Below are positions 44,817 through 52,496 of a stretch of 64,000 nt of DNA, piece by piece. Origin of the DNA: Pseudoxanthomonas helianthi. Its GTDB lineage: Bacteria > Pseudomonadota > Gammaproteobacteria > Xanthomonadales > Xanthomonadaceae. The position numbers and the translations under genes are program-made. Every line of letters starts with the position of its first letter. Position 1 is the stretch's first letter. Below the pieces are notes generated by a model, which saw nothing but the letters and a program-made list of their open reading frames with translations, was not told where the DNA came from and searched no databases. The stretch is taken from positions 248,629-312,628 of the forward strand of contig NZ_JAGKTC010000002.1 of the NCBI RefSeq assembly GCF_017939625.1, written 5' to 3'.

Positions 44817-46433
44817 ATGCAACGCAAACTTCTCGCCGCCGCCACGGCGCTGTTCCTGGTCGCGCAGCCGATGCGTTCGGCGCACGCCGATGCCACCGAC
44901 GCGCAGATCGCCCGGATCGTCGACGAGGGGCTGAGCCACAGCCAGGCCATGGCCAACGCATCCGAATTGATGGACGGCATCGGCCCGCGCCTCACCAACT
45001 CCGAGAACTTCGACAAGGCCGCCGACTGGGCGCTGGGCAAGTTCAAGGCTTATGGCCTGAGCAACGTGCACAAGGAGTCGTATCCGTTCGGCGTCAACTG
45101 GAACCTCGATGGCTGGAGCGCGAAGATGGTGCAGCCGCGCACGATCGCGATGACCGCGATGCCGGTCGCGTGGACGCCGCCAACCAACGGCGCGATCAGC
45201 GCGCCGGTGATCCTCGCGCCGATGAGCAAGAAGGAACATTTCGCCAAGTGGCGCGGCAAGCTCGCCGGCAAGATCGTGCTGGTCAGCCTGCCGGGCGAGG
45301 CCAGCCAGTCCGACAAGCCGCAGTTCCATCGCTTCGACGGCAAGGAGCTGGCCGATCTCGACAAGTACGAACTGCCGAGCGACGAACTGGAGCCGTACAA
45401 GGACTTCACCAAGTCCGTTTCGTTCGCCTACGAACTGTCGCAGTTCCTCAAGGCCGAGGGTGCGTTGGCGATGGTGCGCAAGAGCTATCGCGAAAACGGC
45501 CTGGTCACCGGCGAGGGCTACAACATCGATCCGGCCAAGCGCCTGGCGCTGCCGTTCATGGAACTGTCGTCGGAAGACTATCGCCGGCTGGCACGGCTGG
45601 AAATCGCCGGCAAGCCGCCGGTGATCAGCCTGGAAATCGCCGCCCACACCAACGACGCGGACACCGACGCCGATTACCTGGTCGCCGACATTCCCGGCAG
45701 CGACGCGGGCGCCGGTTACGTGATGGCCGGCGGCCATTTCGACAGTTGGATCGCCGCGGACGGCGCGACCGACGACGGCGTGCCGAGCGTAGTCGTGATC
45801 GAGGCCGCGCGGATCATCCAGAGCCTGGGGGTGAAACCGAAGCGGACCATCCGCTTCGCGCTGTGGTCGGGCGAGGAGCAAGGCCTGCTCGGTTCCATCG
45901 CGTACATCGAGAAGCACCTCGCGACGCGGCCGGTCGACAGCAACGCCTACGGCGTCGAGCGGTTCGTCAAATGGACGACGCAGTTTCCTATCAGCAAGGG
46001 ACCGGACTACGACCGGCTCAAGGCCTATTTCAACCTCGACAACGGCGCCGGCAAGATCCGCGGCATCTACGCCGAGAACAACGTGGCGGCGACGCCGCTG
46101 CTGAAGAAATGGCTGGCCCCGTTCGACGGCATGGGCGCGGGCACGGTGGTCGCCGGCCGCACCACCGGCACCGACCACCAGTACATGCAGGCGGTCGGCC
46201 TGCCCGGTTTCCAATTCATCCAGGATCCGCTCGATTACGGCAGTCGCGTGCACCACTCGAACATCGACACGCTCGACCACGCCCCGCCGGACGACGTGCG
46301 CCAGGCGGCGACGATCATGGCGGCGATGCTGTGGCAGGCCGCGAACAGCGAGGCCGTGCTTCCGCGTCCGCCGCTGCCGACCGCGCCGAGCAAGGCCAAT
46401 CCGTTCAAGGTCGAGGACCCGGACAAGGAATGA
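44817..46433 (+). CDS. secreted M28-family zinc peptidase
   Basis: 538-residue exported aminopeptidase-like enzyme. Signal peptide MQRKLLAAATALFLVAQPMR then SAHADA. A PA-type domain is likely inserted (residues about 130-260). The M28 catalytic part has metal ligands in GGHFDSW (His, Asp), the bridging region GATDDGVPSVVVIEAARI, the acid pair in LWSGEEQGLLGS and the last histidine in VHHSNIDTLDH. The usual bridging DN-G segment reads DDG here. The start 44817 is chosen for the signal peptide although the frame opens at 44706. It ends 40 bases before the ABC-F gene. Probably cleaves peptides in the periplasm or medium. Confidence 0.92.
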   Translation: MQRKLLAAATALFLVAQPMRSAHADATDAQIARIVDEGLSHSQAMANASELMDGIGPRLTNSENFDKAADWALGKFKAYGLSNVHKESYPFGVNWNLDGWSAKMVQPRTIAMTAMPVAWTPPTNGAISAPVILAPMSKKEHFAKWRGKLAGKIVLVSLPGEASQSDKPQFHRFDGKELADLDKYELPSDELEPYKDFTKSVSFAYELSQFLKAEGALAMVRKSYRENGLVTGEGYNIDPAKRLALPFMELSSEDYRRLARLEIAGKPPVISLEIAAHTNDADTDADYLVADIPGSDAGAGYVMAGGHFDSWIAADGATDDGVPSVVVIEAARIIQSLGVKPKRTIRFALWSGEEQGLLGSIAYIEKHLATRPVDSNAYGVERFVKWTTQFPISKGPDYDRLKAYFNLDNGAGKIRGIYAENNVAATPLLKKWLAPFDGMGAGTVVAGRTTGTDHQYMQAVGLPGFQFIQDPLDYGSRVHHSNIDTLDHAPPDDVRQAATIMAAMLWQAANSEAVLPRPPLPTAPSKANPFKVEDPDKE

Positions 46434-46473
46434 CCGATGGGAGGCGGGTCGTGCGGCAGGCTAAAATGGCTGC

Positions 46474-48357
46474 ATGATCTCCTTCCGCAACTTCGCCCTG
46501 CGCCGGGGCGAGCGCCTCCTTTTGTCCAACGTCGACCTGGCCCTGCATGCGGGTTACCGGGTCGGCGTGGTCGGACGCAACGGCACTGGCAAGTCCAGCC
46601 TGTTCGCCGCGGTGCGCGGCGAGCTGGAGGCGGACAGGGGCGACGTCGACCTGCCCGGCAAGGTGCGCATCGCCAGCGTCGCCCAGGAGACCCCCTCGCT
46701 GCCCGACGCAGCCATCGATTTCGTGCTCGGCGGGGATACCGAAGTGGCCGCCGCGCTGAAGGCCGAGGCCGACGCGACCGCCGCCGAGGACTGGGACGCG
46801 GTCGCCGCCGCGCACCTGCGCATCGCCGAATTGAACGGCTACGACGCCGAGGCGCGCGCCGGCAAGCTGCTGCACGGGCTCGGCTTCCCGGCCGAGACCC
46901 ATCGGCGCGCGGTGTCGGCGTTCTCCGGCGGCTGGCGGGTGCGCCTGAACCTGGCGCGCGCGCTGATGATGCCGTCCGACCTGTTGCTGCTCGACGAACC
47001 GACCAACCACCTCGACATGGACGCGGTGCTGTGGCTCGAGCAGTGGCTGCTGAAATATCCCGGCACCCTGCTGCTGATCTCGCACGACCGCGAATTCCTC
47101 GACAACGTCGCCACCCACACGCTGCACCTGCACGGCGGCGGGGCGAAGCTGTACGTCGGCGGCTACACCGATTTCGAACGCCAGCGCGCCGAACAACTGC
47201 GCCAGCAGCAGATCGCGCACGAGAAGGAACAGGCCGAACGCGCGCACCTGCAGAGCTTCATCGACCGCTTCAAGGCCAAGGCCAGCAAGGCCAAGCAGGC
47301 GCAGTCGCGGATGAAGCGCCTGGCGAAACTCGCCGGTACCGAGGCGGTGCGCGTGGAGCGCGAATTCCGCATCGAGTTCGCCGAGCCGAACAAGCTGCCG
47401 CACTCGCTGATCCGCATCAACCATGGCGAAGCCGGCTACGGCCGTGACGCGGTGATCCTGCACGACGTCGGCTTCGGTCTCGAAGCCGGCGACCGTATCG
47501 GCTTGCTCGGCCCGAACGGCGCCGGCAAGACCACCCTGGTCAAGTCCCTGGTCGGCGAACTGCCGCTGGTCGCCGGCGAGCGCAGCGCGCATCCGGACCT
47601 GCGCATCGGCTACTTCGCCCAGCACACGGTCGAATCGCTGCACGAAGGCCAGACCCCGATCGACCATTTCCGCGAGATCTCGCCGGATTCGCCGACCCAG
47701 GCGTTCCGCGATTTCCTCGGCAAGTGGAACTTCCCCGGCGATCGCGCGTTCGAGGTCGTCGACGGTTTCTCCGGCGGCGAACGCGCGCGCCTCGCGTTGG
47801 CCCTGATCGCTTGGCAGCAGCCGAACGTGCTGCTGCTCGACGAACCGACCAACCACCTCGACCTGGAAATGCGCGAAGCGCTGGCCGAGGCGCTGAGCGA
47901 TTTCGACGGCGCCATCGTCATGGTCTCGCACGACCGTCACCTGATCGGCCTGGTCTGCGATACGTTCTGGCGCGTCGCCGACGGCCAGGTCGAGCCGTTC
48001 GCCGGCGACCTGGACGAATACGCCGCCTGGCTGCGCACGCGCCCCGCCGCACAGGGCACCAAGGGCAAGATCGAACAACGCGATGCGCAGCAGGCAGGCG
48101 CGCCGCCACCGCCGCCGGTGCCGACGGTCAAGCCCGGTGCCAACCGGAAACCGCCGAATCCGCACAAGCTGGCCGCCGCCGAAGCGAAGGTCGCCGAGCT
48201 GGAGAACGCGCTGGCCGCGCTCGACGCCGAGTTGTCCGACCCGGCCACGGCTAGCGACGCCACGCGCCTGCGTGAGCTGGGGCAACGCCGCGAGACCCTG
48301 TCCACCGACCTCGAACGGGCCGAACAGGCCTGGTCGGAACTGTACGACGCGGCTTGA
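46474..48357 (+). CDS. yheS: ABC-F family ATPase, YheS-like
   Basis: 627-residue soluble protein with two ABC ATPase domains and no membrane segment; ABC-F proteins act on the ribosome to relieve stalled translation. The first domain has Walker A GRNGTGKSS, signature FSGGWRVRLNLARAL and LLLLDEPTNHLDMD. The linker is rich in Lys/Arg/Gln helices (KAKASKAKQAQSRMKRL). The second has GPNGAGKTT, FSGGERARLALALIAW and LLLLDEPTNHLDLE. The C-terminus is a charged coiled coil (about 560-627). Length and motif details match YheS rather than EttA or Uup. Confidence 0.92.
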   Translation: MISFRNFALRRGERLLLSNVDLALHAGYRVGVVGRNGTGKSSLFAAVRGELEADRGDVDLPGKVRIASVAQETPSLPDAAIDFVLGGDTEVAAALKAEADATAAEDWDAVAAAHLRIAELNGYDAEARAGKLLHGLGFPAETHRRAVSAFSGGWRVRLNLARALMMPSDLLLLDEPTNHLDMDAVLWLEQWLLKYPGTLLLISHDREFLDNVATHTLHLHGGGAKLYVGGYTDFERQRAEQLRQQQIAHEKEQAERAHLQSFIDRFKAKASKAKQAQSRMKRLAKLAGTEAVRVEREFRIEFAEPNKLPHSLIRINHGEAGYGRDAVILHDVGFGLEAGDRIGLLGPNGAGKTTLVKSLVGELPLVAGERSAHPDLRIGYFAQHTVESLHEGQTPIDHFREISPDSPTQAFRDFLGKWNFPGDRAFEVVDGFSGGERARLALALIAWQQPNVLLLDEPTNHLDLEMREALAEALSDFDGAIVMVSHDRHLIGLVCDTFWRVADGQVEPFAGDLDEYAAWLRTRPAAQGTKGKIEQRDAQQAGAPPPPPVPTVKPGANRKPPNPHKLAAAEAKVAELENALAALDAELSDPATASDATRLRELGQRRETLSTDLERAEQAWSELYDAA

Positions 48358-48413
48358 ACGCCGCGCCTTCGACCCTATCTGAGCCCGCATCCGCAACCTT
48401 CCCACCTGCCGAC

Positions 48414-48737
48414 ATGCCGATCTACGCCTTCGAATGCACCCAATGCGGCCACAGCTTCGACCGCCTGCAGAAGCTGTCCGACCCCGACCCCGACACCTGC
48501 CCGAATTGCGGCGCGCACGCGATCAAGCGCCAGCTGACCGCGCCGGCGTTCCGCCTGTCCGGCAGCGGCTGGTACGAGACCGACTTCAAGAAGGACGGCG
48601 ACAAGAAGCGCAACCTGGCCGAAGGCGGCGAGGGCGGCAAGCCTTCCGCCGACAAGCCGGCGGGCGAACCGGCGCCGGCCAAGACCGAAGCCAAGCCGAC
48701 GCCGGCACCGACCGCGCCATCGTCGTCTTCATCGTGA
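48414..48737 (+). CDS. FmdB-family zinc-ribbon protein
   Basis: 107-residue protein with an N-terminal zinc ribbon, MPIYAFECTQCGHSFDRLQK followed by DTCPNCGAHAIKRQLTAPAF, giving two CxxC pairs. This is the FmdB/CxxC_CxxC_SSSS regulatory-protein family, whose function is not settled. The C-terminal half is low-complexity Lys/Pro/Ala/Ser and ends in a serine run. ATG 48414 starts the conserved MPIYAFEC. A gene of this family often stands next to aspS, as it nearly does here, separated only by the minus-strand DUF3011 gene. Confidence 0.9.
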   Translation: MPIYAFECTQCGHSFDRLQKLSDPDPDTCPNCGAHAIKRQLTAPAFRLSGSGWYETDFKKDGDKKRNLAEGGEGGKPSADKPAGEPAPAKTEAKPTPAPTAPSSSSS

Positions 48738-48777
48738 GCTGATCCGCGCATCGGATATCAGGATCGCGGAAAAGAAG

Positions 48778-48797
48778 AAGGGGCCTTCCGGCCCCTT
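48778..48797. terminator. hairpin terminator between convergent fmdB-like and DUF3011 genes
   Basis: Perfect 8-bp stem AAGGGGCC (48778-48785) / GGCCCCTT (48790-48797), loop TTCC. The stem is the same as in the bamD terminator at 3946-3965. On the minus strand it is followed by CTTCTTC, and it can serve both converging genes. Confidence 0.7.
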
Positions 48798-48806
48798 CGT
48801 TGCATC

Positions 48807-49694
48807 TCAGCGAACGCCGAAGCGTCCGCGGCAACCGTTGTTGACCCAGATCTGGTTGCCCGAATAACCCCAGCTGATGCCTTCGCGGCAGGTCGCGTTC
48901 GACAGTTGCTGGATCAGCGCCGGACGCCCGTAGCGGCCGTTCCAGGCGCAGGTGGTGTAGCGATTGCCGACGCTGCCGCAGGTGACCGAATAGTTGCCGG
49001 AATTGCCGCCGCCGAGGCCGCGCGGGGCGAATTCGGCGCGACAGCCCTTCCACACCGTGATCAGGCCGTCCTGCGAATTCCAGGTGCGGCCTTCGACGCA
49101 GGGGCTGCTGGACAGCTGCTGCACCAGTCGCGACGGACCGCGCCATGGCGGCGTGCAGCGCTTCGCATCGTTGCCCTTGCTTTCGCAGCGGATGGTCTGC
49201 GCGTTCGTGCCGGGCGCGAATTCGCCGCGGCAACCCTTCCACACGGTGATCAGGCGGTCCTGCGAATTCCAGGTGCTGTTCTCGACGCAGGGGCTGTTCG
49301 ACAGCTGCCGCACCAGCCGCGACGGGCCGCGCCACGGCGGCACGCAACGCCGCGCGTCGTTGCTCTTGCTTTCGCAGACGATGGTCTGGCCGCCGACCGG
49401 CGGCCGGGTGCCGCCGTTGCCGCCCAGCGACTGGGCGATGTCGGCCTTGATCCGGCTGAAGCCCCAGTTGGAGCGGTTGACCTGGTCAAGGTAGAAGCGC
49501 AGCTGGTCGGCGGGGATGGTCCGGCCGCCCGATTGTTCGGCATATTCCAGCCGGATCACCCGGGTCTGGTCGGCGACCGACAGGGTGCGCAGGTTTTCCG
49601 GGGCATAGGCCCGGGTCTGGGCCTGGGCGAAGGCGGGCGGGGCTGCGAACAGCAGTCCCAGGGCGAAGACGACGGCAGGCAACAAACGCGACAT
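48807..49694 (-). CDS. secreted DUF3011 repeat protein
   Basis: 295-residue exported protein. Signal peptide [20 protein letters not shown] then AFAQAQ. After an 80-residue head come three tandem units of about 65 residues, each with four cysteines: (1) [34 protein letters not shown]; (2) [34 protein letters not shown]; (3) [34 protein letters not shown]. Units 1 and 2 are nearly identical, which indicates recent duplication. This is the DUF3011 pattern, common in this bacterial family and of unknown function. The four-cysteine layout suggests disulfide-stabilised beta domains in the periplasm or outside. Confidence 0.87.
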   Translation of the reverse strand: MSRLLPAVVFALGLLFAAPPAFAQAQTRAYAPENLRTLSVADQTRVIRLEYAEQSGGRTIPADQLRFYLDQVNRSNWGFSRIKADIAQSLGGNGGTRPPVGGQTIVCESKSNDARRCVPPWRGPSRLVRQLSNSPCVENSTWNSQDRLITVWKGCRGEFAPGTNAQTIRCESKGNDAKRCTPPWRGPSRLVQQLSSSPCVEGRTWNSQDGLITVWKGCRAEFAPRGLGGGNSGNYSVTCGSVGNRYTTCAWNGRYGRPALIQQLSNATCREGISWGYSGNQIWVNNGCRGRFGVR

Positions 49695-49862
49695 GGCGGT
49701 ATCCCCTACGGACGAGTGGGCGGACTATACCCCGGCCCCGTTCAGCTTCAACCGGCCTTCCGGCCAAGGCCGGGCGGAGATTTGCCGGACTGGCGGCCCC
49801 GTCGCAAAATAGCCGGCTTTTCCGGCCTCCGTCCTGCGCCGGTTCCCCCTCCGGAGTCCCCC

Positions 49863-51614
49863 ATGCGTACCCATTACTGCGGCCTCGTCGACGAGGCCCT
49901 GATCGGCCAGACCGTCACCCTGTGCGGCTGGACCGACGTCGCCCGCAACCTTGGCGGGGTGTGCTTCATCGACCTGCGCGACCACGAGGGCATCGTCCAG
50001 GTGACGGTGGACCCGTCCAATGCCGAGGTGTTCAAGGTCGCCGCGTCGCTGGGTTACGAGGACGTGCTGCAGGTCGTCGGCGTGGTCCGCGCGCGCGAAG
50101 CCGTGAACGCGAAGATCCGCACCGGCAAGGTCGAAGTGATCGCGACGAGGATCGAGATCCTCAACAAGGCCGCGCCGTTGCCGTTTCACGCCCACGAGAA
50201 CCCGGGCGAGGACATCCGCCTGAAGTACCGCTACCTGGACCTGCGCACGCCGGAGATGCAGCGCAAGCAGCGCACCCGCATCCGCCTGGTGCAGGCGCTG
50301 CGCCGCTGGCTGGACGCGCGCGGCTTCCAGGACATCGAGACGCCGATCCTGACCAAGGCCACGCCGGAAGGCGCGCGCGACTTCCTGGTGCCGGCGCGCA
50401 TGCATCCGGGCGAGTTCTACGCGCTGCCGCAGTCGCCGCAGCTGTTCAAGCAGATCCTGATGGTGGCCGGCTTCGACCGCTACTACCAGATCGCGCGCTG
50501 CTTCCGCGACGAAGCGCTGCGCGCCGACCGCCAGCTCGAGTTCACCCAGCTCGACATGGAATTCGCCTTCGTGCGCGAGCGCGACGTGCAGGACACCGTG
50601 GAAGGGATGATCCGCGACGTGTTCCGCGAAGTGATGGATGTCGAACTCGACGCGCAGTTCCCGCGCATGACCTGGGCCGAGGCGATGCGCCGCTACGGTT
50701 CGGACAAGCCCGACCTGCGCATCGCGCTGGAACTGGTCGACGTGGCCGAGCTGGTCAAGTCCAGCGAGTTCGCAGTGTTCGCCGCCGCCGCCGCCGACCC
50801 GGACGGGCGCGTCGCCGCGCTGCGCATTCCCGGCGGCGCGTCGCTGAGCCGCAAGCAGATCGACGAATACGCGGCGCACGCGGCCAAGCACGGCGCCAAG
50901 GGCCTGGCCTACGTCAAGATCGACGAAGCCGGCGAGATCTCGTCGCCGATCCGGAAGTTCTTCGCCGAGGATGCGTTCGCGGCGTTGCTCAAGCACGTCG
51001 GCGCCGGCAATGGCGACATCGTGTTCTTCGGTGCCGGCGCGTACAACAAGGTCAGCGACTTCATGGGCGCCCTGCGGCTGAAGGCCGGCAAGGATTTCGG
51101 CCTGGTCCAGGACGGCTGGAAGCCGCTGTGGGTCACCGACTTCCCGATGTTCGAATGGGACGACGAAGCGCAGCGTTACGTGGCCCTGCACCATCCGTTC
51201 ACCGCGCCGGCGGTCGACGACATCGCCGACCTGCGCGCCAATGCGAAGACCGCGGTATCGCGCGGCTACGACATGGTGCTGAACGGCAACGAGATCGGTG
51301 GCGGTTCGATCCGCATCCATCGTCCGGAGATGCAGAGCGCGGTGTTCGAGCTGCTCGGCATCGGCGCGGAAGAGGCCGAGGCCAAGTTCGGTTTCCTGCT
51401 CGACGCGCTGAAGTTCGGTGCGCCGCCGCACGGCGGCATCGCCTTCGGCATCGACCGCATCGCCGCGCTGATGGCCGGCACCGAATCGATCCGCGACGTG
51501 ATCCCGTTCCCCAAGACCACCACCGCGCAGTGCCTGATGACCGGTGCGCCGTCGCCGATTCCGGACGAGCAGCTGGCGGAAGTGCACGTGATGGTGCGGC
51601 CGAAGGTTTCATAG
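49863..51614 (+). CDS. aspS: aspartyl-tRNA synthetase
   Basis: 583-residue class IIb synthetase that charges tRNA-Asp. N-terminal OB-fold anticodon-binding domain ([36 protein letters not shown]); class II core with motif 2 around [18 protein letters not shown]; bacterial insertion (GAD) domain around residues 285-420; motif 3 [17 protein letters not shown]; end [20 protein letters not shown]. The start at 49863 follows CGGAG. Whether it is tRNA-Asp specific or also charges tRNA-Asn cannot be settled here. An acetyltransferase gene follows 68 bases later across a palindromic repeat. Confidence 0.98.
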   Translation: MRTHYCGLVDEALIGQTVTLCGWTDVARNLGGVCFIDLRDHEGIVQVTVDPSNAEVFKVAASLGYEDVLQVVGVVRAREAVNAKIRTGKVEVIATRIEILNKAAPLPFHAHENPGEDIRLKYRYLDLRTPEMQRKQRTRIRLVQALRRWLDARGFQDIETPILTKATPEGARDFLVPARMHPGEFYALPQSPQLFKQILMVAGFDRYYQIARCFRDEALRADRQLEFTQLDMEFAFVRERDVQDTVEGMIRDVFREVMDVELDAQFPRMTWAEAMRRYGSDKPDLRIALELVDVAELVKSSEFAVFAAAAADPDGRVAALRIPGGASLSRKQIDEYAAHAAKHGAKGLAYVKIDEAGEISSPIRKFFAEDAFAALLKHVGAGNGDIVFFGAGAYNKVSDFMGALRLKAGKDFGLVQDGWKPLWVTDFPMFEWDDEAQRYVALHHPFTAPAVDDIADLRANAKTAVSRGYDMVLNGNEIGGGSIRIHRPEMQSAVFELLGIGAEEAEAKFGFLLDALKFGAPPHGGIAFGIDRIAALMAGTESIRDVIPFPKTTTAQCLMTGAPSPIPDEQLAEVHVMVRPKVS

Positions 51615-51640
51615 CAACGAGCTTGGTGGGAAGGATATCC

Positions 51641-51676
51641 GTGGGAGCGAGCTCCCACAGGTCGCTCCTACAGGGA
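51641..51676. repeat. single REP-like element with hairpin
   Basis: GTGGGAG (51641-51647) and CTCCCAC (51652-51658) form a 7-bp stem around CGAG; the following GGTCGCTCCTAC continues the family resemblance to the elements at 3861-3926 and 62400-62431. It lies between aspS and the downstream acetyltransferase gene. Confidence 0.6.
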
Positions 51677-51682
51677 GACAGC

Positions 51683-52204
51683 ATGAGTTTTGCCATCCGC
51701 CGCGCGACTCCGGACGACATTCCGGCGCTCGCCGAACTGGGCGCGACCACTTTCGTCGAGACCTTCGGTCATCTGTACCGGCCGGAAGACCTGCAATCCT
51801 TCCTTGAGGAAAGCCATTCCGAAGCGGCCTATGCGCGAGTGCTGGCCGATCCGGCCTACGCGCTGTGGGTCGCCGAGCGCGAAGGCCGGGCGATCGGCTA
51901 TGCACAGGCGGGGAACTGCGGATTGCCGCATGCCGACGTGCGCCCGGGCGACGGCGAACTGAAGCGCCTGTACCTGCGCGGCGACGCGCAGAACGGCGGC
52001 GTCGGCCGGGCGCTGATGGACGCCGCGATGGCCTGGCTGCTGCGCGACGGTCCGCGCACGCTGTGGTTGAGCGTCTGGTCGGAGAACTTCGGCGCGCAGC
52101 GCTTCTACGCGCGCTACGGTTTCGCCTTCGTCGCCGAATACGAATTCCCGGTGGGCGAACAGCGCGACCGCGAGTTCATTTACCGGCGCCCTCCGCAGGC
52201 CTAA
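51683..52204 (+). CDS. GNAT-family N-acetyltransferase
   Basis: 173-residue acetyltransferase. MSFAIRRATPDDIPALAELG is the usual first strand-helix of the fold; GELKRLYLRGDAQNGGVGRA carries the acetyl-CoA loop (QNGGVG); LWLSVWSENFGAQRFYARYG is the typical third motif; the end is YEFPVGEQRDREFIYRRP. The pattern is close to small acetyltransferases acting on polyamines or similar amines, but the substrate cannot be stated. ATG 51683 follows GGGAG. Its transcript is ended by the hairpin at 52215-52236. Confidence 0.88.
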   Translation: MSFAIRRATPDDIPALAELGATTFVETFGHLYRPEDLQSFLEESHSEAAYARVLADPAYALWVAEREGRAIGYAQAGNCGLPHADVRPGDGELKRLYLRGDAQNGGVGRALMDAAMAWLLRDGPRTLWLSVWSENFGAQRFYARYGFAFVAEYEFPVGEQRDREFIYRRPPQA

Positions 52205-52207
52205 GCC

Positions 52208-52405
52208 TTGTAGCGCCGAGCATGCTCGGCTTTTTTGCCGTTGTTGTTCTTGCCGTTGTTCTTGTAGAAGCCGGGCTTGTCCCGGCTTGCTTCTTGCGGT
52301 ACGCCACGAAAGATCAAAAGCGTGCCGGGACAAGCCCGGCACCCCCCCCTACGCAGGGGCAGGCTCTACAAAAAGCAAAAGCAGCCGAGCGTGCTCGGCT
52401 CTACA
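52208..52405. repeat. cluster of four nested palindromic elements
   Basis: Four stem-loops in mirror order: GCCGAG/CTCGGC (52215-52230), AAGCCGGG/CCCGGCTT (52268-52275 / 52281-52288), GTGCCGGG/CCCGGCAC (52322-52329 / 52335-52342) and AGCCGAGC/GCTCGGCT (52383-52390 / 52393-52400). The outer two share TGTAG-GCCGAGC on opposite strands and the inner two share the CTTGT/ACAAG loop on opposite strands, so the whole is an inverted pair of doublets, a BIME-like arrangement. The non-palindromic parts of 52205-52496 hold no gene. Confidence 0.75.
52215..52236 (+). terminator. intrinsic terminator after the acetyltransferase gene
   Basis: A perfect 16-base palindrome GCCGAGCATGCTCGGC (52215-52230) followed directly by TTTTTT. 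It also forms the first member of the palindrome cluster that extends to 52405. Confidence 0.85.
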
Positions 52406-52443
52406 AGGCATCGTCCCACGTTGCATTCGCACGCCCGAACGAA

Positions 52444-52468
52444 AACGGCCCGGATTGCCCGGGCCGTT
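52444..52468 (-). terminator. terminator of the subtilase gene
   Basis: Ten-bp stem AACGGCCCGG (52444-52453) / CCGGGCCGTT (52459-52468), loop ATTGC, followed on the minus strand by TTCGTTCG after the TT of the stem. It lies 28 bases past the stop of the minus-strand protease gene. Confidence 0.75.
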
Positions 52469-52496
52469 GCAACTTCCATGCTGCGGGGAGAGGAGA

